Source of the DNA: Afifellaceae bacterium
GTDB taxonomy: Bacteria > Pseudomonadota > Alphaproteobacteria > Rhizobiales > Afifellaceae
NCBI GenBank assembly: GCA_028284625.1
Contig: JANQRH010000006.1
Span: 23,527 to 87,526 of the forward strand
Length of the DNA stretch: 64,000 bases
Direction: 5' to 3'
The notes beneath the pieces were generated by a model. The model saw nothing but the letters and a program-made list of their open reading frames with translations. It searched no databases and was not told the origin of the DNA. The position numbers and the translations under genes are program-made. Shown here in pieces: positions 1 through 8,863 of the stretch (positions are counted from its first letter, which is position 1; each line of letters opens with the position of its first letter).

Positions 1-416
1 ACGGCTATCAGACGCCGGAGGCCGAGATCATGTTCTACAACGTCTCCCTCGACAAACCGACTGGGCAGAACATCCTCGGGCTATTTGCGCACGGCGTCGT
101 TGCCACGCCTTACGCCACTTTGAAGGACAATGAGCTGGTGCGCGCAGCACTCGATCAGCTTGATCAGCTCTATGACGGCGCAGCATCACGGGCCTTCGAA
201 GGTCACGTCTTGCAGAACTGGAGCAAAAGCCCATTCCATCGCGGCACCTATTCCTATTTTCATGGGTCGAGGCCAGCCACACTTGGGGCCTCTATCGATG
301 GGAGGGTCCACTTCGCTGGTGAAGCCTATAACAGGCGTTCCGACGGCGAATGGGGCTATATGCATGTGGCCGCCCGCTCAGCCTATGACGCCGTGGATGA
401 AATCAGCAGGAGCTGA
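1..416 (+). CDS. Flavin amine oxidase family protein, C-terminal part (5' end outside window)
   Basis: This is the last ~138 residues of an FAD-dependent amine oxidase-like protein. The reading frame is open from base 3, before the first ATG at 30, so the gene starts outside the window. The C-terminal motif FAGEAYNRRSDGEWGYMHVA resembles the FAD-binding end of monoamine oxidases (FAGE followed by an aromatic/G-rich turn), which closes over the isoalloxazine ring. The substrate cannot be told because the N-terminal Rossmann motif and most of the substrate domain are missing. Confidence 0.7.
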   Translation, partial: GYQTPEAEIMFYNVSLDKPTGQNILGLFAHGVVATPYATLKDNELVRAALDQLDQLYDGAASRAFEGHVLQNWSKSPFHRGTYSYFHGSRPATLGASIDGRVHFAGEAYNRRSDGEWGYMHVAARSAYDAVDEISRS

Positions 417-573
417 TTGGCCTATGGAGCGCTGCGTCCGGTTCCGGTCGCGAAGCAGACGTCGAGCGCGGCCCCGGCGCCCCGCTTCATCGTTAACCAA
501 TCCTTTCAAATTGCCGGCGCCGGCCGCCGCGACGCTTGCTGCGCCGCGCGTCCGCCGCTAGGCTGCCCAAAGG

Positions 574-588
574 TTAATAAATGGTTAA
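574..588 (+). promoter_or_regulatory. CtrA-type box TTAA-N7-TTAA
   Basis: TTAATAAATGGTTAA matches the alphaproteobacterial CtrA full-site pattern (TTAA, 7 bases, TTAA). It ends 12 bases before the GTG of the small membrane protein at 601. Binding is inferred from the pattern only. Confidence 0.4.
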
Positions 589-600
589 TGGCGGCGTTGC

Positions 601-912
601 GTGTCGGAGTTGGGCGTATTCGTGTACTGTGCGGCGATCGGATTTGCCGCTGCGGCGACTCTCGCCAGCTTCTACCAATGGGTCACGTCGGAGCGAGCTG
701 AGCTCTTTGCCGTGAAGCAAACGGTGCCCGGCGTCGCCTTTGCCGTCCTCTTCTCAATGTTCTGCGGACCGTTCCTGGTGATGCGCCGCGTGGTCACAGG
801 ATTAAGGGCGCGCGAGATGGCCACCCTGCCGGCGCTGATCGGCGTGGTCATTGCAGGGATGTGGAGCGTGTGCGCCGGGATCTTCTACGTCAGCATCCTG
901 GTCAGCGCCTGA
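601..912 (+). CDS. Small three-helix inner-membrane protein, unknown function
   Basis: A 103-residue protein starting with GTG. Three hydrophobic stretches (about residues 4-26, 41-61 and 75-101) predict an integral membrane protein with a short basic loop near residues 62-72. No catalytic motif is visible. I do not recognise a characterised family. A CtrA-like box just upstream and a strong GC hairpin just downstream support a real transcription unit. No strong Shine-Dalgarno sequence is visible before the GTG. Confidence 0.6.
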   Translation: MSELGVFVYCAAIGFAAAATLASFYQWVTSERAELFAVKQTVPGVAFAVLFSMFCGPFLVMRRVVTGLRAREMATLPALIGVVIAGMWSVCAGIFYVSILVSA

Positions 913-927
913 GCTGAACACGAAGCG

Positions 928-948
928 GGCCCGCCGTGCGGGCGGGCC
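928..948. terminator. GC-rich hairpin between convergent genes
   Basis: GGCCCGCC (928-935) pairs with GGCGGGCC (941-948) across a 5-base loop, between the ends of the 601-912 gene and the convergent 975-1583 gene. There is no long T-run, so it is a putative bidirectional terminator rather than a canonical one. Confidence 0.5.
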
Positions 949-974
949 GGGTTACTTCCAATCGCTGAGGAGGC

Positions 975-1583
975 TTAAGGCGACGTCGCCGTATTCGGCG
1001 TGGTCCAGCGTGGATCGCCGACGGAGACCCAGCGGTTGGGGTCGCGCACCGACTGACGCTTCACGAAATGATACGCGGTCTCGTACCACCGGTGCAGCGT
1101 GTCGGTCTTGTTGTCGAGCACGAACTCACCGCGGCTGGTGCGCGCCAGAAGCACGGCATGCCCGTCGCCAACCTCATCGAAGACGACCGCGACGAGGAGC
1201 GCGCCGGAGGGCCAGCCGCGCTCAATCAGCCATTTGCGCTTGAGGAGAACGTAATCTTCGCAATCGCCGTAGGTTTCCGGCAGCGTCCAGTATTCCTCGG
1301 CGTTATAGAATTCCATGTCGGTCGCCGGCGCGACGAGATGGTTGGCAAGCGTGTTTACTTCCTGAAGGTCACGCCAGCGCCGCTCCGTCAGCTGCTCAGC
1401 CTCCGCAGAGCCGCGGGTCACGCATTCCTCAGGATGGTTGCGGCAGAAATCGATGTGTCCGACCGGCGGATTCGTCCAGCCGTTGACATCCATCCTGAGG
1501 CTTTGAGCCGAAGTCGTTTGAGCCAATCCCAAACCGCACAACACAAAGCCGGCCAACAGGGGCCGGCAGACATACGCGAACAT
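975..1583 (-). CDS. Bacterial transglutaminase-like cysteine peptidase (BTLCP), exported
   Basis: A 202-residue protein with an N-terminal signal peptide (hydrophobic residues ~9-24, cleavage near TTSAQS), so probably periplasmic. The Cys-His-Asp triad of BTLCP proteins is visible: Cys in YGDCEDYVLLKR, His in GDGHAVLLAR, Asp in FVLDNKTD. The family contains LapG, which cleaves adhesins under c-di-GMP control via LapD, but no LapD or LapA-like gene lies nearby, so LapG function is not claimed. The neighbouring PilZ gene is a loose c-di-GMP connection. Confidence 0.8.
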   Translation of the reverse strand: MFAYVCRPLLAGFVLCGLGLAQTTSAQSLRMDVNGWTNPPVGHIDFCRNHPEECVTRGSAEAEQLTERRWRDLQEVNTLANHLVAPATDMEFYNAEEYWTLPETYGDCEDYVLLKRKWLIERGWPSGALLVAVVFDEVGDGHAVLLARTSRGEFVLDNKTDTLHRWYETAYHFVKRQSVRDPNRWVSVGDPRWTTPNTATSP

Positions 1584-1692
1584 TATTATCGCCCCCCATT
1601 TTGGAGCGACCTTAGCAGAAATCGATTGCGCGTGCGCTAAAAGATTAGATCAATGATTGATGAACGGCGGGCCGATATTTTGGCTTGCGGCG

Positions 1693-2316
1693 TTAGAAAT
1701 AGTCTTTCTCGATCGCCTGCTCGATGGCCGTATCGGACATGAGCCGCATGAATTCCAGGCCGATCCCATCGTCGAAATGGCGCACGATCCGCGCCCCGAG
1801 CCGGCCGAGCCGCACGGGCGAGCCGATGGGCGGGCGAAGATTTGTGGCGATGGCGGCACCGGAAAGCGACATGTCGATGACGCGCACGGAATGCGTGGTG
1901 CCGTCGGACAGGACGATGGAGGTCTCGCTGCGCTTCGGTGTCCGGCGCAGATGCCGACGATCCTCATCGAGGCTGAGGACATGCCGGTTGGCGAGCCATG
2001 TCAGCGTATCGGCCAGCCTGTCGCGCTTCCGCTGCGAGGCGGAGATCGACATGACGAAGCCTTGATCGGTTTTCTCCAGAAGCACGCCTTCGATCCGGCC
2101 GACGCTGTCGATATAGGCGACGACCCGCTCGCCCACTTCGCCGCTAAACGGGCTGACAATCGAAGCGTCCCCCGGCGAGACCTCAGAGACCTGACAGGGG
2201 CATTCCCGCTGATCTGGAAACATGCACCGGCCGAGCAAGCTCAGCTTGACACGCTGAAAGCGACGCCTTTCCGAACTAGGGGCTCGGTCAGTCTCTTGTG
2301 TTTGCAGCGCCTGCAT
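1693..2316 (-). CDS. PilZ domain protein with two tandem PilZ-like domains
   Basis: A 207-residue cytoplasmic protein. The first PilZ-like domain begins with ERRRFQRVKL (about residue 16); the second begins with RRTPKRSETS (about residue 123), followed by the DMSLSGAAI segment. In PilZ proteins the RxxxR and D/NxSxxG motifs bind c-di-GMP. The second half keeps D-x-S-x-x-G, whereas the first has SEVSPGDASI, a degenerate version, so one functional site is likely. It stands alone, 109 bases from the BTLCP gene on the same strand. Confidence 0.82.
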   Translation of the reverse strand: MQALQTQETDRAPSSERRRFQRVKLSLLGRCMFPDQRECPCQVSEVSPGDASIVSPFSGEVGERVVAYIDSVGRIEGVLLEKTDQGFVMSISASQRKRDRLADTLTWLANRHVLSLDEDRRHLRRTPKRSETSIVLSDGTTHSVRVIDMSLSGAAIATNLRPPIGSPVRLGRLGARIVRHFDDGIGLEFMRLMSDTAIEQAIEKDYF

Positions 2317-2424
2317 GGCGACTCCGGATAATCCAACCTAAACGGGCGGATGTGCACAATCGCGGAGGCTATTCGGCCGTGGTTAAATATGTGTAAGCAA
2401 ATGGCATGAGCGCTTGATTTGCGT

Positions 2425-3027
2425 TTATTTTCCGCCATTCACCACAGTCAGATGCCCGTATCGCTTGCCGCGATTGTCCGGGGTCGCGGGCAGGGTGTCC
2501 AACAGCGTATCGTTGCGGCGCCGCGCGCCGGGGTGAGCAGCAGGCAGGAACCGAACCGACCTCAGCCATTGCGTGATGATTCGCCGGCGGATGCGGTTGC
2601 TTTCTTCGTGTCCGCCCACGCGCACCATTGAGCCGAGAGCGCCGGCGCCCCCCTTTTCACCCGAAAGAGGCAACAGCAGCATCTCATAGGAGACGAACCC
2701 GCCGGCCATCGTCTCGCCCATGACGCCGGCGACCAGGCCGGTCGATCGGGCACTCATGGCGCGGAGATCGCGGTTGAGCGCCTCGCGGTCGTCGGGTCCC
2801 CAGAGGTCGAGGAAGCTCTCTTCGGAGAGGTCACGCCCGTAGCGTGAGGCGATCGCCGCGCCGCAGAAGCGGATGCGGGTCTCAAGCGACGGGTCGAGAT
2901 CGACGAGAATGAGATCGGGCAACAGCGGCGCCAGCTCTGTGGCTTTAACGCCACCGGCCCGCACTCCGGTGTCGTTACGCGCGCCCAGCCAATAATGGTA
3001 GAGCGCTGTGCTGGTCTCGTGCTTCAT
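2425..3027 (-). CDS. PAS domain protein (PAS_5/PF07310-like)
   Basis: The frame stays open to 3183, but the conserved part begins at MKHETSTALYHYW (ATG 3025-3027), giving 200 residues. The order of features (HYWLGAR, LLPDLILVDLDP, IRFCGAAIASRYGRDLSEES, FLDLWGPDDRE) is typical of alphaproteobacterial PAS_5 proteins, which are single-domain cytoplasmic proteins of unknown ligand. No output domain is present. The basic C-terminal tail (RRRIITQWLRSVRFLP) is also common in the family. It is divergent from the rhomboid gene. Confidence 0.75.
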   Translation of the reverse strand: MKHETSTALYHYWLGARNDTGVRAGGVKATELAPLLPDLILVDLDPSLETRIRFCGAAIASRYGRDLSEESFLDLWGPDDREALNRDLRAMSARSTGLVAGVMGETMAGGFVSYEMLLLPLSGEKGGAGALGSMVRVGGHEESNRIRRRIITQWLRSVRFLPAAHPGARRRNDTLLDTLPATPDNRGKRYGHLTVVNGGK

Positions 3028-3367
3028 GACGCCCCGACAGAACGACGGCTGGCGACCGTGTGGAGCACGGCGCTGCCGTTTCATATGACATTGGGTGCCA
3101 CGCGGGTCGGCAGGGGCGGCGTGAAACCATTCGTTAAGGTTAACAAAGGGTGAGCGTTGCGCCGTACGGCGCAGTCGCGTCATGGTTAGTCGTCCAATTC
3201 AAGTTGCGGATCGTGTCCCAAGGCCACGGGGCACGGGAGAAAAACAGGGGGCGTCGGAAAGCCGCTGGGTGCAGCCCGGCGGCTTTCTCTTGTGACCGCT
3301 TCGCTTGTTCCAAACGCCGCAGGTTTTCCGCTTGCCATGCCTTTGACGAAGCGGGCATGAGCGAGCC
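3028..3367. other. 340-base divergent intergenic region
   Basis: This region lies between the PAS gene (minus) and the rhomboid gene (plus). It contains a GTTAAGGTTAAC patch near 3132-3143, a direct pair of TTAA elements with wrong spacing for a full CtrA box, and a strong hairpin with T-rich tail at 3256-3290. Short open frames here look like shadows, with no family resemblance. Confidence 0.5.
3256..3290 (+). terminator. Rho-independent-like hairpin upstream of the rhomboid gene
   Basis: GAAAGCCGCTGGG pairs with CCCGGCGGCTTTC around a TGCAG-like loop, followed by TCTTGT. No gene ends just upstream on this strand, so it could end a small RNA transcribed from about 3180, or act as an attenuator in the rhomboid leader. 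Confidence 0.45.
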
Positions 3368-4075
3368 ATGTCGCGCACCCCCGCCATCAACCTGCCGCCC
3401 GCCGTTCTGTGGCTCGCTGTGCTGTTCATCGGCGTTCACCTGCTGCGTCAAGTGCTGACGCCGGAGCAGGAGCGGTGGCTGCTCCTGACTTTCTCGTTCA
3501 TTCCCGTTCGTTATGCGGAGATCGGCGACGCGCTGCCAGGAGGCGTTGCAGCGCGCATCTGGTCGCCGGTCACCTATGCCTTTCTCCATGGCGATGTCGC
3601 TCATCTCGTTGTGAACGTTCTATGGATGGCGATCTTTGGCGGCGCCCTCGCCAGGCGCTTCGGGTCTGTCCGTTTTCTGCTGATGTCGCTTGTCGCGGCC
3701 ATCGCCGGCGCGGCGGCCCATTACATCGTCCATTCGATGGACGGCGCCATCGTCGTGGGCGCATCCGGCGCCGTATCCGGCATGATGGCGGCAACCGCCT
3801 GCTTTGCCTTCGCACCGGGTGGGCCGCTGGCCGGCGGACGAACGGCGGCCGCCTACCGGCAGCCGGCGGAGCCGATTGTCCGTGCGCTGCTCAATCCGCG
3901 CGCCGCCGCGTTCATTGTTATTTGGTTCGCCATCAATCTTGTTTTTGGCCTGACGGGCGGTCTCGGCGCCGACCTGGCTGGGCGCATCGCCTGGGAGGCG
4001 CATATCGGCGGATTCCTCGCCGGGCTACTCGTCTTTCCCCTGCTTGATCCGGTGCGGCGCGAACACCCGTCCTGA
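3368..4075 (+). CDS. Rhomboid family intramembrane serine protease
   Basis: A 235-residue polytopic membrane protein. Rhomboid landmarks are present: HGDVAHLVVNVLWM (H-x-x-x-N oxyanion region, ~residues 78-91), GASGAVSGMMA with the nucleophile serine (GxSG, ~137), and AHIGGFLAG with the catalytic histidine (~218). About six membrane helices are expected. It cleaves transmembrane substrates within the bilayer; the substrate is unknown. The ATG at 3368 is the first sensible start. It stands alone, followed by the CBS gene after 187 bases. Confidence 0.87.
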   Translation: MSRTPAINLPPAVLWLAVLFIGVHLLRQVLTPEQERWLLLTFSFIPVRYAEIGDALPGGVAARIWSPVTYAFLHGDVAHLVVNVLWMAIFGGALARRFGSVRFLLMSLVAAIAGAAAHYIVHSMDGAIVVGASGAVSGMMAATACFAFAPGGPLAGGRTAAAYRQPAEPIVRALLNPRAAAFIVIWFAINLVFGLTGGLGADLAGRIAWEAHIGGFLAGLLVFPLLDPVRREHPS

Positions 4076-4262
4076 GCCTACGCCCGGCACGCCTCGTGCG
4101 GTCGCGGAAGTGTCACGTCTAACCGCATGATCCTTAAGTCGGATTTTGTGCCTTAGGGCACTGCCGTTGTTTGCGCTGGCCTCACCGGCGCCTGGTTTCT
4201 AAACTAAGAATGGCATTCCCGCGGAAGACGGAACCGACAAAAAATGGACGAGGGAGGTGTCG

Positions 4263-4691
4263 ATGACCGTGAAGCGGATCATCTCAGAAAAGGGGACGGA
4301 CGTGGTGACCGTCGCCCCGGACGCGTCATTGGAGTCGATCGCCGGCACACTGGCACAACACAAGATCGGCGCGGTCGTGGTCGCCGATGGGACGACCATC
4401 CGCGGCATCATCTCCGAGCGTGACATCGTGCGCGCTTTGGCAAGCCATGGCGGCGTGGCGCTCAGCAAGGCGGCGAATGAGTGGATGACTCAGGAGGTGG
4501 TGACCTGCGAGTTGGCGGAGAGCATCAACGACGTGATGCAGAAGATGACCAGCGGTCGCTTCCGCCATTTGCCTGTAGTCGAGGACGGAAAGCTCTCCGG
4601 GATCATCTCCATCGGCGACGTGGTGAAGCGGCGGATTGAAGACGTGGTGCGAGAAGCGGAGCAGATCCGCGAATACATCACGACGGCTTAA
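4263..4691 (+). CDS. Tandem CBS domain protein
   Basis: A 142-residue cytoplasmic protein made only of two CBS motifs (about residues 8-60 and 75-130: GAVVVADGTTIRGIISERDI and HLPVVEDGKLSGIISIGDVV), which normally form a Bateman module binding adenosine nucleotides. The ATG at 4263 is preferred over the GTG at 4257 because the Shine-Dalgarno GAGGGAGG (4250-4257) overlaps that GTG and is well spaced from the ATG. No effector domain is attached, so the partner is unknown. Confidence 0.85.
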   Translation: MTVKRIISEKGTDVVTVAPDASLESIAGTLAQHKIGAVVVADGTTIRGIISERDIVRALASHGGVALSKAANEWMTQEVVTCELAESINDVMQKMTSGRFRHLPVVEDGKLSGIISIGDVVKRRIEDVVREAEQIREYITTA

Positions 4692-4711
4692 GGACGCTGG
4701 CGAAATCCTAA

Positions 4712-5122
4712 TCAGCTGTCGGCGCTGTCCTCCGGCTCGAACGGCCGTTCAACTGGGCCCGCGCCAAGTGGCACGCGACGATAAAAGCAGCTGGACCGTC
4801 CGGTGTGACACGTGCCGGCGCGATTGCCGATTTCGGCGCGCACAAGCACGACGTCCTGATCGCAATCGGTCGCAAGGCTCGCTACGCGCTGCAACGCGCC
4901 CGACGTCTCGCCCTTCTTCCAAATGGCCTGCCGCGACCGGCTCCAGTAATGCACAAAGCCCGTCTCTAACGTGAGACGAAGCGCCTCCTCGTTCATCCAC
5001 GCCATCATCAAGACGTCGCCATTGGCGTCGTCGAGCGTGACGCACGGGATCAGTCCGGCGCTGTCGAAGCGCGGCGTGAAGGTGCGGCTTTCTTCGATCC
5101 CCGGCTGGTCGGGAACGGACAT
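4712..5122 (-). CDS. hisI: Phosphoribosyl-AMP cyclohydrolase
   Basis: A 136-residue enzyme of histidine biosynthesis. It hydrolyses the adenine ring of PR-AMP to give ProFAR (third step). Signatures are VLMMAWMNEEAL, the KGETSG substrate loop, the Mg-binding DCDQD and the zinc-binding CHTGRSSCFY cysteines. Length is normal for the stand-alone (non-HisIE) form. It lies downstream of folE on the same strand, separated by a palindromic repeat; no other his gene is in the window. Confidence 0.93.
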   Translation of the reverse strand: MSVPDQPGIEESRTFTPRFDSAGLIPCVTLDDANGDVLMMAWMNEEALRLTLETGFVHYWSRSRQAIWKKGETSGALQRVASLATDCDQDVVLVRAEIGNRAGTCHTGRSSCFYRRVPLGAGPVERPFEPEDSADS

Positions 5123-5135
5123 CGGCGGGCCCTCA

Positions 5136-5204
5136 GAGCATGATCCCGAAAAGTGGGAACCGGTTTTCGGACAAGATCATGCTCAAAGCAAAGAAATAGA
5201 GCGT
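5136..5204. repeat. Rhizobial palindromic intergenic repeat (GATCCCGAAAAGTGGGAACC type)
   Basis: GAGCATGATC (5136-5145) is matched by GATCATGCTC (5175-5184), and the inner CCGAAAA-GTGGG-AACCGGTTTTCGG segment is also palindromic; CAAAGCAAAGAAATAGAGCG follows. This sequence is a familiar interspersed repeat of Hyphomicrobiales genomes. It sits between folE and hisI, so the transcript would carry a long hairpin there. Confidence 0.8.
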
Positions 5205-5239
5205 TCGAGCAATTCAGCGAATGCGAGAATGCTCGGCCG

Positions 5240-5911
5240 TTAGCGGTTGGACGGCCGTATGAGATTGAGGAACTTCTCGCGTTCCGCCGTGCTCTCTCTG
5301 AAGACACCGGTGAAACGCGAGGTCATGGTCGACGCGCCGGACTTTTGCACGCCGCGCATCGACATGCACAGATGCTCCGCCTCCAGCATCACGGCCACGC
5401 CGCGCGCGCCGAGATATTCCTCAAGCGCATCGGCGATCTGAGCCGTCAGCGTCTCCTGCGTCTGCAGCCGCCGGGCATAGAGATCGACGAGACGCGCCAG
5501 CTTGGATAGGCCCACCACGCCATCCACCGGATAATAGGCGATATGCGCCACACCCGTGAACGGCACCATGTGGTGTTCGCAATGCGAATGGAACTCGATG
5601 TCGCGCACCAGCACCATGTCCTCAAAACCGCCGATGTCCTTGAACGTGGCGGAGAGCACGTCGCTCGGCTCGCGACCGTAACCGGAATAGAGCTCCTCAT
5701 AGGCCTTGACCACACGCTGCGGCGTGTCGAGCAGGCCTTCACGGCGCGGATCGTCGCCGGTCCAGGCAATCAGCGTGCGCACGGCAGCCTCCGCCTCCTC
5801 CCGGGCCGGCCGGTCCGGCGCGCTGTGCTCCGGCTTGGGCTCAAGTCTCTTGATATCTGCCGTCATATCTTGCTCTCTGCCCAGCCGAATTTCGATGGCG
5901 CGGGCGGCCAT
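5240..5911 (-). CDS. folE: GTP cyclohydrolase I
   Basis: Converts GTP to 7,8-dihydroneopterin triphosphate, the first step of tetrahydrofolate synthesis. The type I signature is clear: [11 protein letters not shown] (zinc Cys and His), [10 protein letters not shown], and [11 protein letters not shown] with the second zinc Cys. The zinc ligands being present, this is the FolE1A zinc-dependent type. The ATG at 5911 has an AGGAG four bases upstream; an internal ATG at 5866 also fits, so the mature length is 223 or 208 residues. Divergent from the Fe-S scaffold gene. Confidence 0.93.
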   Translation of the reverse strand: MAARAIEIRLGREQDMTADIKRLEPKPEHSAPDRPAREEAEAAVRTLIAWTGDDPRREGLLDTPQRVVKAYEELYSGYGREPSDVLSATFKDIGGFEDMVLVRDIEFHSHCEHHMVPFTGVAHIAYYPVDGVVGLSKLARLVDLYARRLQTQETLTAQIADALEEYLGARGVAVMLEAEHLCMSMRGVQKSGASTMTSRFTGVFRESTAEREKFLNLIRPSNR

Positions 5912-5975
5912 GACGCTCCTATATAGGGGCTAATCGGATTTGACCAATCGCGCAGAGCGCTCAAGATCGTCACTT

Positions 5976-6437
5976 ATGCTCGACGACATCTACAACGCCA
6001 AGATCTTGGAGCTGGCGGGGAATATCCCGAAGATTGGCCGGCTTGATGCGCCCGACGCCACTGCCCGCGCGCATTCGCGGCTTTGCGGCTCCACCGTCAC
6101 GGTCGATCTGAAGATGGCCGACGGGCGGGTCAGCGACTTCGCCCACGACGTCAAGGCGTGCGCGCTCGGTCAGGCGTCCTCCTCCATCATGGCGCGGAAC
6201 GTGATCGGCTCCACACCCCAGGAGCTTCGTGAGGTGCGCGAAAGCATGCGCAAGATGCTGAAGGAGGAGGGCGAGCCGCCGACCGGCCGCTGGGCTGACC
6301 TGAAATACCTGGAGCCGGTGCGCGACTATCGCGCCCGCCACACCTCCACCATGCTCACCTTCGACGCCGTGGTGGACGCCGTGGACCAGATCGAAGCCGG
6401 CAAAGACGTTGCGGCCAGCGAGGCGGCTTCGGCTTGA
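5976..6437 (+). CDS. Iron-sulfur cluster assembly scaffold protein, IscU/NifU-like
   Basis: About 153 residues from the ATG at 5976 (a TTG at 5940 would add 12). MLDDIYNAKILELAGNIP and HSRLCGSTVTVDLK with a cysteine, VKACALGQAS with a second cysteine, and the NifU-N fold layout indicate an IscU-like scaffold. The third typical Cys (C-terminal) is absent, as in the divergent alphaproteobacterial group found beside yidD and folE. Exact client proteins are unknown. Its stop overlaps the start region of yidD, so the two are probably cotranscribed. Confidence 0.75.
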   Translation: MLDDIYNAKILELAGNIPKIGRLDAPDATARAHSRLCGSTVTVDLKMADGRVSDFAHDVKACALGQASSSIMARNVIGSTPQELREVRESMRKMLKEEGEPPTGRWADLKYLEPVRDYRARHTSTMLTFDAVVDAVDQIEAGKDVAASEAASA

Positions 6438-6445
6438 ATTTCAAG

Positions 6446-6799
6446 ATGGCCATGTCCCCCGCCAAAGGAGATCACAGCTCGTCGCTTCCCGCGCTCGGCA
6501 AGTGGATCGCGTCTGTCCCGGCGCTCGCCGCGCGCGGCTTGATCCTCGTCTATCGCTATACCCTGTCAAGCCTTGTCGGCCGCACCTGCCGGCATCTGCC
6601 AACCTGCTCGGAATATGCCGACAACGCGATTGCCCGCTTCGGCCTGTGGCGCGGCGGGTGGATGGCGCTGGCGCGCTTCTGGCGCTGCCGGCCGCTCGGC
6701 AGCCGCGGCTTCGACCCGGTGCCGGAAACCTTGCCTGCCGATGCGCGCTGGTATACGCCCTGGCGCTACGGTTTCTGGGGCTCCGATCTTCCCGATTGA
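6446..6799 (+). CDS. yidD: Membrane protein insertion efficiency factor YidD
   Basis: About 117 residues. The YidD core is clear: LILVYRYTLSSLVGRTCRHL, then PTCSEYADNAIARFG and WRGGWMALARFWRCRPLGS, with the conserved cysteines and GFDPVP. The family is a small amphipathic inner-membrane-associated protein that helps YidC insert proteins. Start is uncertain: ATG 6446, ATG 6452 or TTG 6434. It follows the scaffold gene with essentially no gap. Confidence 0.88.
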   Translation: MAMSPAKGDHSSSLPALGKWIASVPALAARGLILVYRYTLSSLVGRTCRHLPTCSEYADNAIARFGLWRGGWMALARFWRCRPLGSRGFDPVPETLPADARWYTPWRYGFWGSDLPD

Positions 6800-6884
6800 G
6801 CCTTAAGCCGGCGTTCTCAACGCGCAGTATTCTCAATACACGAAGGACAGGCGCCGCCGTTTGAGGCGACGCGAAAGCTGAGCC

Positions 6885-8852
6885 ATGGTCACGATCTCTC
6901 TCCCCGACGGTGCAACGCGCGACGTTCCTGAAGGCGCGACCGGCACGATCGTGGCGGAGGGCATCTCCAAGTCGCTCGCCAAGAAGGCCGTCGCCATGAA
7001 GGTCGACGGCGCGCTCGCCGACCTCGCCGATCCCGTGCCGGACGGCGCAATGGTGGAGATCGTCACGCGCGATCATCCCGATGCGCTGGAGCTGATCCGT
7101 CACGACTGTGCGCACGTATTGGCGGAAGCCGTGCAGGCGCTGTTTCCCGGCACGCAGGTGACGATCGGGCCGGTGATAGAGAACGGCTTCTATTACGACT
7201 TCTTTCGCAACGAGCCGTTCTCCACCGACGACTTCGCCACCATCGAAGCGAAGATGCGCGAGATCATCGCCCGCAATCAGCCTTTCACTAAAGAGGCTTG
7301 GGACCGTGAGCGCGCGCAGAAAATCTTCCGCGACAAGGGCGAGATGTTCAAGGTCGAGCTGGTGGATGCGATCCCCGACGGCGAGGAGCTGAAGGTCTAT
7401 TTCCAGGGCGACTGGTTCGACCTTTGCCGCGGGCCCCACATGCCCTCCACCGGCAAGATCGGCGACGCCTTCAAGCTGACCAAGCTCGCTGGCGCCTATT
7501 GGCGCGGTGATTCCAGCCGCCAGCAGCTGCAGCGCATCTACGGCACCGCCTGGCCCAGCAAAAAGGAGCTCGACGCCTACCTCATGATGCTGGAGGAGGC
7601 GGAGAAGCGCGATCATCGCCGCATCGGCCGCGAGATGAACCTCTTCCACCTGCAGGACGAGGCGCAGGGCTCGGTGTTCTGGCACGCCAAGGGCTTCGCC
7701 ATCTGGCGCGCGCTGGAGGCCTATATCCGCCGCCGGCTGGATGCCGACGGCTACGACGAGGTGAAGACGCCGCAGCTTCTCGACGCGCGCCTTTGGGAGC
7801 AGTCGGGCCATTGGTCGAAGTTCCGCGAGAACATGTTCGTCGTGCCTGACCACACACCCAACACCGAAGAGGACGGGCCGGTCCTGGAGGGCGAGGTGGA
7901 GCGTTGGATGGCGTTGAAGCCGATGAACTGCCCGGCGCATGTGCAGATCTTCAACCAGGGCATCAAATCCTACCGCGACCTGCCCATCCGTATGGCCGAG
8001 TTCGGCTGTTGCCATCGCAACGAGCCGCATGGCGCGCTGCACGGATTGATGCGCGTGCGCCAGATGACGCAGGACGACGCGCACATCTTCTGCACCGACG
8101 ATCAGGTCACCGACGAGACGCGCCGGTTCCTGGCTCTGTTCGCCAAGGTCTATGGCGACATGGGCCTGACCGACATCCGCTACAAGCTGGCGACGCGGCC
8201 CGCCGTCCGCGCCGGCGAGGACGCCGTTTGGGACCGCGCGGAGAAATCGCTCGCCGATGCGCTGACCGCGTCGGGCATTGATTTCGAATACGCGCCGGGC
8301 GAGGGCGCCTTCTACGGCCCGAAGCTCGAGTTCCACCTCACCGACGCCATCGGCCGCACATGGCAATGCGGCACCTATCAGCTCGACTACGTGCTGCCGG
8401 AACGGCTCGACGCCTCCTATGTCGGCGAGGATGGCGAGCGCCATCGGCCGGTCATGCTGCATCGCGCCGTGTTCGGCACGTTCGAGCGCTTCATCGGCAT
8501 TCTTTTGGAGCACTATGCCGGGCGGCTGCCGCTTTGGCTGGCGCCGGTGCAGGCCGTGGTCGCGCCGATCACCTCCGACGCGGACGGCTACGCGGAGACA
8601 GTCGCCGAACAGCTGGAGGTCGCTGGCATTCGCACTGCGGCCGACCTTCGCAACGAGAAGATCAACTACAAGGTCCGCGAGCACTCAGTGGCCCGCGTGC
8701 CGGTGATTTTTGTGGTTGGGCGCCGCGAGGCGGAACAGGGCACTGTCTCCATCCGCCGCCTCGGATCGAAGGATCAGGAGGTCGCCCCCCTCGACGCGGC
8801 CGTGGCGGCGATTGTGGGCGAAGCCACGCCGCCTGATCTGCCTGGCGCTTAG
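6885..8852 (+). CDS. thrS: Threonyl-tRNA synthetase
   Basis: A 655-residue class II synthetase of full bacterial length. In order: TGS domain (residues ~1-62), editing tRNA_SAD domain with [11 protein letters not shown] (~72-82) and [11 protein letters not shown], catalytic core with [10 protein letters not shown] (motif 1/zinc Cys), [23 protein letters not shown] (motif 2, ~370) and the [18 protein letters not shown] motif 3 region, then the anticodon-binding domain ([12 protein letters not shown] onward). It charges tRNA-Thr and edits mis-charged serine. No leader structure such as a T-box is visible in the short upstream gap. Confidence 0.97.
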   Translation: MVTISLPDGATRDVPEGATGTIVAEGISKSLAKKAVAMKVDGALADLADPVPDGAMVEIVTRDHPDALELIRHDCAHVLAEAVQALFPGTQVTIGPVIENGFYYDFFRNEPFSTDDFATIEAKMREIIARNQPFTKEAWDRERAQKIFRDKGEMFKVELVDAIPDGEELKVYFQGDWFDLCRGPHMPSTGKIGDAFKLTKLAGAYWRGDSSRQQLQRIYGTAWPSKKELDAYLMMLEEAEKRDHRRIGREMNLFHLQDEAQGSVFWHAKGFAIWRALEAYIRRRLDADGYDEVKTPQLLDARLWEQSGHWSKFRENMFVVPDHTPNTEEDGPVLEGEVERWMALKPMNCPAHVQIFNQGIKSYRDLPIRMAEFGCCHRNEPHGALHGLMRVRQMTQDDAHIFCTDDQVTDETRRFLALFAKVYGDMGLTDIRYKLATRPAVRAGEDAVWDRAEKSLADALTASGIDFEYAPGEGAFYGPKLEFHLTDAIGRTWQCGTYQLDYVLPERLDASYVGEDGERHRPVMLHRAVFGTFERFIGILLEHYAGRLPLWLAPVQAVVAPITSDADGYAETVAEQLEVAGIRTAADLRNEKINYKVREHSVARVPVIFVVGRREAEQGTVSIRRLGSKDQEVAPLDAAVAAIVGEATPPDLPGA

Positions 8853-8863
8853 CCCCGATGCCA

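Noticed and set aside
3126..3145. CtrA box at GTTAAGGTTAAC
   Set aside because: The two TTAA units are 2 bases apart, not 7, so the full-site pattern is not met.
6441..8684. 747-codon open frame antisense to yidD/thrS
   Set aside because: It lies wholly opposite yidD and thrS and its protein is Arg/His/Ala-rich without any family motif. It is a shadow caused by high GC and codon bias.
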